A stretch of DNA of 6,651 nucleotides, from positions 1 through 6,651 of the forward strand of contig JAISXC010000295.1 in the NCBI GenBank assembly GCA_031270875.1. The letters are read 5' to 3'. The DNA is from Desulfovibrio sp. (GTDB taxonomy: Bacteria > Desulfobacterota > Desulfovibrionia > Desulfovibrionales > Desulfovibrionaceae). The translations under genes were made by a program, and so were the position numbers. This document shows positions 1 to 5,118 of this stretch, one piece after another. Each line of letters starts with the position of its first letter. The first letter of the stretch is position 1. The notes under the pieces were generated by a model, which made no database searches, was not told the origin of the DNA, and saw only the letters and a program-made list of their open reading frames with translations.

Positions 1-117
1 GATGTTGTACGGCTCGCCGGCCACAAGGCGCACCGGAATGCCGTTTTCCTGCAGGATGCGGGCGGCGTCCGTCATGGCGGACAAATAGGATTCATCAAGG
101 GACTGATAGAGTTTCAA
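1..117 (-). CDS. N-terminal part of an unidentified protein, cut by the window edge
   Basis: The minus strand reads an open frame of 39 codons, starting at a TTG (117-115) and running off the window. It begins LKLYQSLDESYLSAM and ends GIPVRLVAGEPYNI. The helix-then-strand pattern with a GIPVRLV strand loosely recalls small DUF2007-type putative signalling proteins, but this is a weak impression and I do not name the gene. Coding on this strand is supported by base composition: GC is highest at codon position 3 and lowest at position 2, whereas the equally open plus frame has the wrong order. The start is uncertain. There is no Shine-Dalgarno sequence before the TTG, only an A/T run (116-130), and the only alternative in view is an ATG at 75-73, which would drop a coding-like stretch. 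It lies downstream of the IMP cyclohydrolase gene on the same strand, about 180 nt away, so co-transcription is possible but not shown. Confidence 0.5.
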   Translation of the reverse strand, partial: MKLYQSLDESYLSAMTDAARILQENGIPVRLVAGEPYNI

Positions 118-137
118 AATTTTTTTTATCAGAAAAC

Positions 138-212
138 TTTGCCGGCGAAGGGGTCCGCCCGGAAAAGATCATCGTGCCGAAACCGCTGGTTTCAGCCCGG
201 ACATTTCTTTAG
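138..212 (+). pseudogene. Possible 3' remnant resembling the tail of a periplasmic binding protein
   Basis: A plus-strand frame reads FAGEGVRP, then EKIIVPKPLVSARTFL, and stops at TAG (210-212). The 'pk-i-vp-plv' pattern resembles the extreme C-terminus of RbsB/LacI-type sugar-binding proteins. Its third codon positions are richer in G/C than those of the competing antisense frame. Upstream of about 130 the frame stays open but passes through a poly-T run into sequence that codes better on the opposite strand, so no complete gene can lie here. If real, it is a broken leftover. It could also be a chance frame. Confidence 0.22.
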
Positions 213-298
213 TGTCAGCAACGCCGGAAAGCCACATGTATGCCATACGAATATGCGTCTGCCCGATCACGGAGCAAAAGGCAAGAGGTTTACTTATG

Positions 299-889
299 TT
301 AAGGACGCAGGTATGAGCTGATCAGCGCGTCATAGCGCGAAGTGGCTTCAAAGGCCCGCGAGGCCATCTTTTGCCGGAATTCCAGGTTGACGGCCATGTT
401 GTTTTTCTGCATTTCATTCTGGGCGGCTTCGTACCATTTTGGCGAAGGCAGGACGAGGACGCTGTGGAAATTTTTCGCGGCGGCGCGGAGCATGCAGGGG
501 CCGCCGATGTCAATTGCCTCCACTATTTCTTCCAGGGAAAGGTTATGTTCCACCGCGCCGGCAAAGTCATACAGGTTAACGCAAACGAGGTCAAAAGGCC
601 GTATCTGCTTTTCCCCAAGCGCGGCCACATGGGACGGGTCGTCCTTGTTGGCCAGTATTCCCGCATGGATATGGGGATGCAGCGTTTTTACCCTGCCGTT
701 GAGAATTTCCGGAAAGCCGGTTACCTCGCTGACGGCGGCAACTGACAGGCCGGCAGCCTGAAGAGCTTTTTGCGTTCCCCCGGTGGAGACAAGATCGACG
801 TTGCGTTCGCTGAGAAAAATGGCAAAATCCACGAGGCCGCTTTTATCCGTAACGCTTAAAACAGCGCGTCTGATGGGCAGCATATTCAT
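299..889 (-). CDS. purH: IMP cyclohydrolase, stand-alone N-terminal domain of PurH
   Basis: This enzyme closes the ring of 5-formamidoimidazole-4-carboxamide ribotide (FAICAR) to IMP, the last step of de novo purine synthesis in the cytosol. The 196-residue protein is one MGS-like domain with the family's hallmarks: TDKSG near residues 14-18, STGGT at 35-39, NGRVKTLHP at 64-72, NLYDF at 105-109 and IDIGGPCMLRAAAKN at 126-140. Lys68 and Lys139 match the two lysines of the cyclohydrolase site in bifunctional PurH/ATIC. Usual PurH is over 500 residues. Here TAA falls just after SRYDALISSYL, exactly where the AICAR transformylase domain would begin, and no transformylase sequence follows, so this looks like a natural one-domain form and not a truncation. 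Split forms are, to my knowledge, usual in Desulfovibrio. The start is the first ATG (889-887), 7 nt after AGGAGA (902-897); the second in-frame ATG is too far from it. PurO of archaea does the same job but is unrelated. Confidence 0.92.
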   Translation of the reverse strand: MNMLPIRRAVLSVTDKSGLVDFAIFLSERNVDLVSTGGTQKALQAAGLSVAAVSEVTGFPEILNGRVKTLHPHIHAGILANKDDPSHVAALGEKQIRPFDLVCVNLYDFAGAVEHNLSLEEIVEAIDIGGPCMLRAAAKNFHSVLVLPSPKWYEAAQNEMQKNNMAVNLEFRQKMASRAFEATSRYDALISSYLRP

Positions 890-973
890 GGGCGCGTCTC
901 CTGAGACGGTTTCAGTAACATGCGACGATTGCGCAAAACATTGTGAAAGCCTCTACAGTCACATGAATTCAGC

Positions 974-1114
974 TTACAGAAAAAAACCATACTCCGCAAC
1001 GATTCCGGCCTGCCGTAACAGGCCGAGATCCTCCCGCGCAGACAATGGCCGGTCCGTAAATGTCACACGCGGGCGGGCGGCTCGGCTTGCCGGCCGGACG
1101 AGAGTCCGGTGCAT
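974..1114 (-). CDS. Doubtful 46-residue ORF
   Basis: An ATG at 1114-1112 opens a 46-codon frame on the minus strand ending in TAA (976-974), 84 nt before the cyclohydrolase start. Its second half (DRPLSAREDLGLLRQAGIV) has a protein-like look and G/C-rich third positions. The first half is arginine-rich and low in complexity. There is only a weak GAG before the start, and both intergenic hairpins lie inside the frame, which argues for RNA or regulatory function instead. No family is recognised. It could be a small gene, the tail of a lost one, or chance in GC-rich DNA. Confidence 0.15.
   Translation of the reverse strand: MHRTLVRPASRAARPRVTFTDRPLSAREDLGLLRQAGIVAEYGFFL
1006..1025. repeat. Perfect 7-bp hairpin
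   Basis: CGGCCTG (1006-1012) and CAGGCCG (1019-1025) pair perfectly around a 6-nt loop CCGTAA. No U-run follows closely on either strand: the nearest, on the minus strand, is about 15 nt away (991-985). It is therefore not a standard intrinsic terminator. It may be a leader-RNA stem or an operator. Confidence 0.5.
1093..1110. repeat. 6-bp hairpin with GNRA-type tetraloop
   Basis: CCGGAC (1094-1099) and GTCCGG (1104-1109) pair perfectly around GAGA, which on the plus strand fits the GNRA tetraloop rule. A G-U pair (1093/1110) extends the stem. A capped stem like this is typical of structured RNA read on the plus strand, so it may lie in the 5' leader of the GAF-protein gene. No terminator U-run follows. 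Confidence 0.45.
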
Positions 1115-1148
1115 TACTCGTCAAGATTCAAACACAGGCACAAAAGCT

Positions 1149-1196
1149 GTTGCGGCCCGGCAAAGCCTTTGTTACAAAAGAACGTTGCGGGCCGGC
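1149..1196. repeat. Near-perfect 13-bp direct repeat
   Basis: GTTGCGGCCCGGC (1149-1161) recurs as GTTGCGGGCCGGC (1184-1196) with one mismatch. The start-to-start spacing is 35 bp, about three and a half helical turns. The pair ends about 47 bp before the GAF-protein start codon, a reasonable position for a regulator site. GC-rich DNA produces such repeats by chance, so function is only a suggestion. Confidence 0.35.
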
Positions 1197-1242
1197 CGGG
1201 GAGTCGGCGTTCGCGCTTTGTCACTCTAAATCACGTTGAGCC

Positions 1243-2289
1243 ATGACAGAAAATTCTCTTGAGAAACATGTTTTGAACCTCGTTTGCTCCGTTTTTGACG
1301 CCTATTCGGCGGTGCTTTTCCAGCCTGACGAGGAGGGAGGGGCCTGCCGCCTGGCCGCCTGGTTCAGCTTGGGAGACAAAATCGCGCCCGATGTTTCGAT
1401 TCTGCCGGGAAAGGGTTTGGTCGGCTGGATAATCCGCAACCGGCAGCCGATTTTGTACCCCCATTTTGACCAGAGGCAGTCCAGCCTTGGGTATTACATG
1501 GATGGCGAGGAAGCCTCCATCAAGGCTTTTATGGGTTGTCCGGTACCCGCCGGCGGCGCCCTGTGCGTGGACAGCAAAAGAAAATATTCTTTTTCCGACA
1601 AGGATCACAAAATATTGCAACTTTTCGCCGAACTTGTCTCACGGCAAAAAAACGCGGGCGACAGGGAGGAAAGCACGACGGATATCCCCCGTTATTTTGC
1701 GGAACTGGGCATCATACAGGATTTGCGTTTCCGCTATAACCGCTGGCCGCAATTTCTGCAGAATTATCTGCACGCCGTGACGGAAGCCGCCGGTTTTGAA
1801 TACGGGGCTTTTGCCTCAGTGGAGACGCCGCAGGAAACATACTGCGTGGAATGCGAATCCAAACCGCTTTTGCTGACCGGCGGGCAGTCGCTTGTCCTGC
1901 CTGTGGGCAGCGGCATAGTCGGCTGGGTTTTCCGCAACGAGCAGCCTGTGATTACCGAGGGTGCCCAAGGGTCTCCAACCTCCATGATTTTCGGCAAATT
2001 GCCGACCCCGTTGCCGGAATTTCAGGCTGTTGTCTGTCTGCCGGTGATAGTTAACAGAACGGCCAGCGGCGTGCTGTGCCTCGCGCACAGAGGCGAAAAA
2101 AACATAGACGAAGGCATGCGCAGTTTTGTCCGCCAGGCGGTGGATCATCTGGCGCTTTTTTTGGAGAATCTGTACCTCAAAAATCGTTTGCGGGCCGTAT
2201 TGCCCAAGGCCAAGGTGCACAGCGAGGGCGCGCACGCCTACGATCCGGACCGCGCGTCGGCAACGACGGAAACAGTGAACGTTAAATGA
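1243..2289 (+). CDS. Tandem GAF-domain protein, coupled to MreB
   Basis: The 348-residue soluble protein has two GAF domains, roughly residues 8-135 and 165-310. Each carries the same core pattern, GLVGWIIRNRQPI (58-70) and GIVGWVFRNEQPV (224-236), followed by a G-x-L-C-x strand (GGALCVD, GVLCLAH). GAF domains bind small ligands such as cyclic nucleotides, or sense redox or metal state. No histidine kinase, GGDEF, HD or DNA-binding domain is attached, so output must come through partner binding. The last 30 residues are low-complexity and charged. There is no signal peptide or membrane segment. Its TGA stop overlaps the mreB ATG as ATGA, so the proteins are likely made together, and I infer that this one adjusts or localises MreB. 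The ATG at 1243 follows an in-frame TGA (1237-1239) and has only a poor ribosome site (TTGAG), suggesting modest translation. The ligand cannot be told from the sequence. Confidence 0.85.
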   Translation: MTENSLEKHVLNLVCSVFDAYSAVLFQPDEEGGACRLAAWFSLGDKIAPDVSILPGKGLVGWIIRNRQPILYPHFDQRQSSLGYYMDGEEASIKAFMGCPVPAGGALCVDSKRKYSFSDKDHKILQLFAELVSRQKNAGDREESTTDIPRYFAELGIIQDLRFRYNRWPQFLQNYLHAVTEAAGFEYGAFASVETPQETYCVECESKPLLLTGGQSLVLPVGSGIVGWVFRNEQPVITEGAQGSPTSMIFGKLPTPLPEFQAVVCLPVIVNRTASGVLCLAHRGEKNIDEGMRSFVRQAVDHLALFLENLYLKNRLRAVLPKAKVHSEGAHAYDPDRASATTETVNVK

Positions 2290-3314
2290 AGTTTTTTCAG
2301 CGGATTCTCCGCCTTTTCTCCCACGATATCGCCATGGATCTCGGCACGGCGAATACCCTGCTGTTCACGAAGACGCACGGTATTGTCGTCAATGAACCTT
2401 CGGTTGTCGCCATAGACACGGAAAAAGACACCGTGATAGCGGTCGGCGCGAACGCCAAACAGTTTCTGGGCCGTACCCCCCGGCGCATCAAAGCCGTTCG
2501 CCCCATGAAAGACGGCGTTATAGCCGATTTCGACGTTACGCGTGAAAAGATTTCCTATTTTGTGGGCAAAGTCATCAGCGGCCTGCGTCTTGTCAAGCCT
2601 GCCATGGTTATCTGCGTGCCTACCGGCATAACCCAGGTGGAAAAGAGAGCCGTCATCGACTCGGCCATTCTTGCGGGCGCGGCGAGCATAGCTCTTGTGG
2701 AAGAGCCGATGGCGGCCGCCCTCGGCGCGGATCTGCCTGTCCATGACCCCCTGGGCAATATGGTGCTGGACATAGGGGGGGGGACAAGCGAGGTTGCGGT
2801 TATCTCCCTGGGAGGGGTCGCCAGCGTCCAGTCAGTGCGCGTGGCGGGGGATGCCATGAATGCGGCCGTGCAACGGTACATGCGGGATGTTTTTCGCATG
2901 GCTTTGGGCGAGAACACGGCCGAAAACGTAAAAATTATCCTGGGTTCCGCCGTACCCCAGCCAAACTCTCCGGCGCTGGAAGTTTCCGGAAAGGATCTTG
3001 TGCAGGGAACGCCGAAAGTTGTCAGGGTAACGGAAGGGCATATTCGTGAGGCCCTGCGTGAGCCGTTGCAAACCATACTGGACGCAGTCATACACACTCT
3101 GGAAAAAACTCCGCCCGAGCTTTCGGCGGACATTTTTCGCAACGGCATGCTGATGGCCGGGGGTGGTTCTCTGTTGAAAGGCTTTGATCAATTCATCGCC
3201 CGCGAGACGCAACTGAAGGTTTTTGTGGACAAGAACCCGTTGACGACCGTTTTGCGCGGCACAGCGCGTGTCATGCTGGACAGGAAAACGTATCATTCGG
3301 TTTTCATAAATTGA
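2286..3314 (+). CDS. mreB: Rod shape-determining protein MreB (actin homologue)
   Basis: MreB is a bacterial actin that forms membrane-bound ATP-dependent filaments guiding side-wall peptidoglycan synthesis. The 342-residue length is normal. The ATPase landmarks are present: phosphate-1 AMDLGTANTLLF (16-27), the VEEPMAAALG segment with the catalytic glutamate (138-147), phosphate-2 VLDIGGGTSEVAVIS (160-174) and the adenosine motif MLMAGGGSLLKGFD (288-301). The N-terminal MKFFQRILRLFS is amphipathic and fits a membrane anchor. Some usually conserved spots differ: RVAGDAMNAAV (185-195) where most MreBs have RVGGD-x-MDEAI, and an unusual end MLDRKTYHSVFIN. It may therefore be a second, more divergent MreB. 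No mreC, mreD, pbp2 or rodA follows, unlike the usual mre operon. Translation starts at the ATG inside the upstream stop (ATGA) with no good ribosome site of its own, so it probably depends on ribosomes finishing the GAF gene. Confidence 0.95.
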   Translation: MKFFQRILRLFSHDIAMDLGTANTLLFTKTHGIVVNEPSVVAIDTEKDTVIAVGANAKQFLGRTPRRIKAVRPMKDGVIADFDVTREKISYFVGKVISGLRLVKPAMVICVPTGITQVEKRAVIDSAILAGAASIALVEEPMAAALGADLPVHDPLGNMVLDIGGGTSEVAVISLGGVASVQSVRVAGDAMNAAVQRYMRDVFRMALGENTAENVKIILGSAVPQPNSPALEVSGKDLVQGTPKVVRVTEGHIREALREPLQTILDAVIHTLEKTPPELSADIFRNGMLMAGGGSLLKGFDQFIARETQLKVFVDKNPLTTVLRGTARVMLDRKTYHSVFIN

Positions 3315-3338
3315 GATCAATACGATGGCTGGAAACAA

Positions 3339-3357
3339 AAAATGGCCATACCATTTT
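3339..3357. terminator. A/T-flanked bidirectional hairpin between mreB and tRNA-Arg
   Basis: AAAATGG (3339-3345) and CCATTTT (3351-3357) pair perfectly around a 5-nt loop. Read on the minus strand, the stem runs into six U (3342-3337), as expected for ending the tRNA transcript 25 nt after its CCA. Read on the plus strand it ends in UUUUAUA, 24 nt after the mreB stop. The stem has only two G-C pairs, so termination may be weak. Confidence 0.45.
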
Positions 3358-3381
3358 ATAACATAGCCGATTGATGTTGTT

Positions 3382-3458
3382 TGGCGCGCCCGGCGTGATT
3401 CGAACACGCGGCCTTTGGCTCCGGAGGCCAACGCTCTATCCGGTTGAGCTACGGGCGC
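3382..3458 (-). tRNA. tRNA-Arg, anticodon CCG
   Basis: A complete 77-nt cloverleaf is read on the minus strand. The acceptor arms GCGCCCG and CGGGCGC pair fully, with discriminator G and an encoded CCA (3384-3382). The D arm is GCTC/GAGC with the AACCGGATA loop. The anticodon stem TTGGC/GCCAA closes the loop CTCCGGA, giving anticodon CCG (3424-3422), which reads CGG. The T arm is GCGTG-TTCGAAT-CACGC. The gene starts 17 nt after the PilZ-protein stop on the same strand, and I see no promoter of its own placed correctly. It may be processed from the pilZ-type transcript, with the hairpin at 3339-3357 ending it. Confidence 0.97.
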
Positions 3459-3475
3459 ATAAGTAAGGTCTGCTG

Positions 3476-4378
3476 CTAAGTCAAGTTTGTTGCGTGCCTG
3501 GCAGAGGCGTGCAGATGATGAGCGCCACTCCTGCTTTGTATGAGACGCCGCACACGTTCTGAGCCGACGTGCTGAATGTCGGTCCAGGTCAAGATCTGGC
3601 TGCTCCTGCTCCAGTCAAGCTCGTAACAGAAACGCAGGGGCATGAGCGATGTTCCGTCGTCATTCTTGCGGTTTGCCCCGACTTTTTTTGCAAGAAACGT
3701 AAACGGGGAATGCCCGGCGGCATTCACGGGGACGAAAAACAGCAAGTAGTAGTCGTTGAGGGAAAATTTTTTGGCGTGTGAATCGTCCATGACGCGCAGG
3801 CAGGCGCCGCTTGCTGAAATATCCTTCAATTCCGCGTTGGTGCTGCTTTTGACGGCTTGGTAGTGAGCCGCGATGCCGGCACGAAGATCCTCCATTTTTT
3901 CAGGGGGCTCAGATATGACAAAGCACCACAGCACCTTGGTGTCCACGGTTTTCCAGTTGAGTCGTTGCTCCCTGCGCGCTTTGCTTGTGGCCAGGTGGGG
4001 AGCGAGGCGCAGCAACAGCTGTTCAGGTTTGCCGTCAGCGTTTTTTTTGACCTCAACGACAGTGCCGCGGCCGGAAAAATTCAGTTTTTCAATACCGCCT
4101 GAAGTGTGATGCCTGTCGAGAATAAAGGAAAAAGAGCAGTTTTTTTCATTCTCGCTGCTCTTGCCCGGCAGAGGCGTCATCTGGTCAACCACATAAGTGA
4201 CGCTGTTGTTCGCAATTTCCGAAAAAAGGCCATGCAGGATAACATCAACACGGTTCCCGTCAAGCGAAATTCCGCAACGCACGTCAACAGGCAGTCTTTT
4301 TCGCTGGACTTCATTGAAAATGACAAAACTGCTGTGCACCCACAGGCTTTGGTTGTCTTTTGTTTCATTGATTGCCAT
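3476..4378 (-). CDS. PilZ-domain (c-di-GMP-binding type) protein
   Basis: The C-terminal half carries both PilZ ligand motifs in order: RREQR (135-139, the RxxxR motif) and DISASG (186-191, the D/NxSxxG motif), followed by strands such as YYLLFFVPV. These residues clamp c-di-GMP in known PilZ proteins. They are spaced more widely than in a minimal PilZ domain, with about 46 residues of strand-helix inserted. The first 130 residues form a beta-rich domain, as in YcgR-like proteins where an N-terminal domain precedes PilZ. There is no signal peptide or membrane segment, so it is cytosolic. The target is unknown: flagellar braking, exopolysaccharide or adhesion are all possible, and a motAB stator locus lies 1.5 kb away. 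The ATG (4378-4376) is the only usable start, because upstream in-frame sequence has no ATG, GTG or TTG before a stop. It has no Shine-Dalgarno site, and the apparent promoter (4413-4386) would start RNA almost at the ATG. Confidence 0.8.
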   Translation of the reverse strand: MAINETKDNQSLWVHSSFVIFNEVQRKRLPVDVRCGISLDGNRVDVILHGLFSEIANNSVTYVVDQMTPLPGKSSENEKNCSFSFILDRHHTSGGIEKLNFSGRGTVVEVKKNADGKPEQLLLRLAPHLATSKARREQRLNWKTVDTKVLWCFVISEPPEKMEDLRAGIAAHYQAVKSSTNAELKDISASGACLRVMDDSHAKKFSLNDYYLLFFVPVNAAGHSPFTFLAKKVGANRKNDDGTSLMPLRFCYELDWSRSSQILTWTDIQHVGSERVRRLIQSRSGAHHLHASARHATNLT

Positions 4379-4385
4379 ACGCGCA

Positions 4386-4413
4386 ATGATAACACCATCG
4401 GCATATTTATCAA
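4386..4413 (-). promoter_or_regulatory. Sigma70-type promoter for the PilZ gene; nearly leaderless mRNA
   Basis: On the minus strand TTGATA (4413-4408, 5 of 6 to TTGACA) and TATCAT (4391-4386, 5 of 6 to TATAAT) are 16 nt apart. A start about 7 nt after the -10 box falls near 4379, one or two nucleotides before the ATG at 4378. This fits the absence of a ribosome-binding site and predicts a leaderless message. Confidence 0.45.
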
Positions 4414-4440
4414 GGGGATTACCATGCGGTCGTATTTTTT

Positions 4441-4459
4441 CTTATTGATAATCATTTGA
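4441..4459. promoter_or_regulatory. Fur-box-like sequence
   Basis: The 19 bases CTTATTGATAATCATTTGA match the classical Fur box GATAATGATAATCATTATC at 13 positions, including the unbroken core TGATAATCATT (4445-4455 region). It sits in A/T-rich DNA between the divergent PilZ and ubiX genes, upstream of the PilZ promoter and about 66 bp before the ubiX start. It could control either gene by iron. A/T-rich promoters can produce partial matches by chance. Confidence 0.35.
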
Positions 4460-4515
4460 AAAAACTGATTAAAAATATATTTACAGTGGGACGGTTTTCA
4501 GGCGATAACAAAGCT

Positions 4516-4519
4516 GGAG
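4516..4519 (+). promoter_or_regulatory. Ribosome-binding site that fixes the ubiX start
   Basis: GGAG lies 5 nt before the ATG at 4525. The same frame is open back to a TTG at 4456, but that codon has no ribosome site and would add 23 residues ahead of the normal UbiX N-terminus, so 4525 is preferred. Confidence 0.8.
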
Positions 4520-4524
4520 AAGGT

Positions 4525-5094
4525 ATGCGTAAAATTTTTGTGGGAATCAGCGGAGCCAGCGGAATGCCGCTCGCGCGCCGGGTGTTGCGCGAATTGTCCG
4601 CCATGACGGAGGTGGAGACGCATTGTGTTGTTTCGCCCGCGGCGCTGTCCGTACTTGAAATTGAATGTTCGGCAGGCCCGGAAGTGTTGACGGCTTTGGC
4701 GGACTGCGTACACAGCGCGGACAATCTTGCCGCCGGACCGTCAAGCGGTTCGTGGTGGCATGACGCGGATGGCTCCGCCATGCTGGTTGTGCCCTGTTCC
4801 ATGGGGACATTGGGCGCGCTTGCCGGGGGAACCTCCCGCAATCTCATACATCGGGCCGGCGACGTTGCCTTGAAGGAAGGTTTGCCCCTTGTGCTCGTGA
4901 CCCGCGAAAGTCCGCTCTCGCTTGTTCACCTGCGCAATATGCTGGCCCTGAAAGAAGCCGGCGCCGTAATTATGCCTTTCTCACCGGGATTTTACATGTT
5001 GCCGCAAACCCTTGAGGAAATGCTGCAACAATTCAGCGGCAGAATTTTTGATCAGCTCGGCCTGCGGCACACATGCCCGCGCTGGGGACAATAA
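4525..5094 (+). CDS. ubiX: Flavin prenyltransferase UbiX
   Basis: UbiX joins dimethylallyl phosphate to reduced FMN, making the prenyl-FMN cofactor needed by UbiD-family decarboxylases. The 189-residue protein has the family landmarks: GISGASG (7-13) for FMN phosphate, SGSWWHD (74-80), VVPCSMGTLGALAGG (88-102), and ALKE with Lys117. VTRESPLSLVHLRNM follows with Glu128, and the C-terminal PRW carries Trp187. Lys117, Glu128 and Trp187 correspond to residues known to work in catalysis or substrate binding in the family. It is cytosolic, forming dodecamers in characterised members. No ubiD lies in this window, so its partner is elsewhere. In anaerobes that make menaquinone by the futalosine route, UbiX/UbiD-like proteins have been linked to the late decarboxylation, and I infer this as a plausible role. 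The UPF0173 hydrolase follows after 24 nt in a likely operon. A Fur-like box upstream may link expression to iron. Confidence 0.93.
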   Translation: MRKIFVGISGASGMPLARRVLRELSAMTEVETHCVVSPAALSVLEIECSAGPEVLTALADCVHSADNLAAGPSSGSWWHDADGSAMLVVPCSMGTLGALAGGTSRNLIHRAGDVALKEGLPLVLVTRESPLSLVHLRNMLALKEAGAVIMPFSPGFYMLPQTLEEMLQQFSGRIFDQLGLRHTCPRWGQ

Positions 5095-5118
5095 CTACCC
5101 ATACGCAAGAGGTGGAAT

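Larger units (their letters stand above)
890..1242. other. Structured divergent intergenic region
   Basis: This gap of about 350 nt separates the divergently read cyclohydrolase and GAF-protein genes and must hold promoters for both. The cyclohydrolase ribosome site AGGAGA is at its left end (902-897). I see no strong promoter. On the minus strand a TTGCGG / 17 nt / TAAGCT pair near 1000-970 is only a weak match. The middle and right part is GC-rich, with two stable hairpins and a direct repeat listed separately. I looked for tRNA, SRP RNA, tmRNA and RNase P landmarks and recognised none. A leader RNA, small RNA or protein-binding region are all possible. Confidence 0.5.

Noticed and set aside
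1..321. Plus frame open from the window edge to 321
   Set aside because: GC by codon position fits minus-strand coding for 1-117, and the rest runs antisense through non-coding and cyclohydrolase sequence.
971..986. CTTACAGAAAA string recalling an RNase P RNA motif
   Set aside because: No other RNase P landmarks (the 5' GAGGAAAGUC box or P4 pairing) occur in the gap.
783..1229. A 148-codon plus-strand frame overlapping the cyclohydrolase start and the intergenic region
   Set aside because: It is antisense to a clear gene for its first third, arginine/serine-rich, matches no family I know, and has no ribosome site.
1231..1620. Minus-strand frame antisense to the GAF gene (129 codons)
   Set aside because: It is a shadow of the GAF coding sequence; the plus strand has two recognisable domains and proper codon bias.
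2555..3148. Long minus-strand frame (197 codons) within mreB
   Set aside because: It is antisense to fully conserved MreB motifs, and its composition is that of a shadow frame (Ser/Thr/Arg-rich).
3452..3489. TTGACT on the minus strand as a -35 box for the tRNA
   Set aside because: A 17-nt spacer puts the -10 hexamer across the tRNA 5' end, which cannot give the mature tRNA.
4456..4524. N-terminal extension of UbiX from a TTG at 4456
   Set aside because: There is no Shine-Dalgarno sequence, the DNA is A/T-rich promoter-like sequence, and UbiX proteins normally begin just before the GISGASG motif, as with the ATG at 4525.
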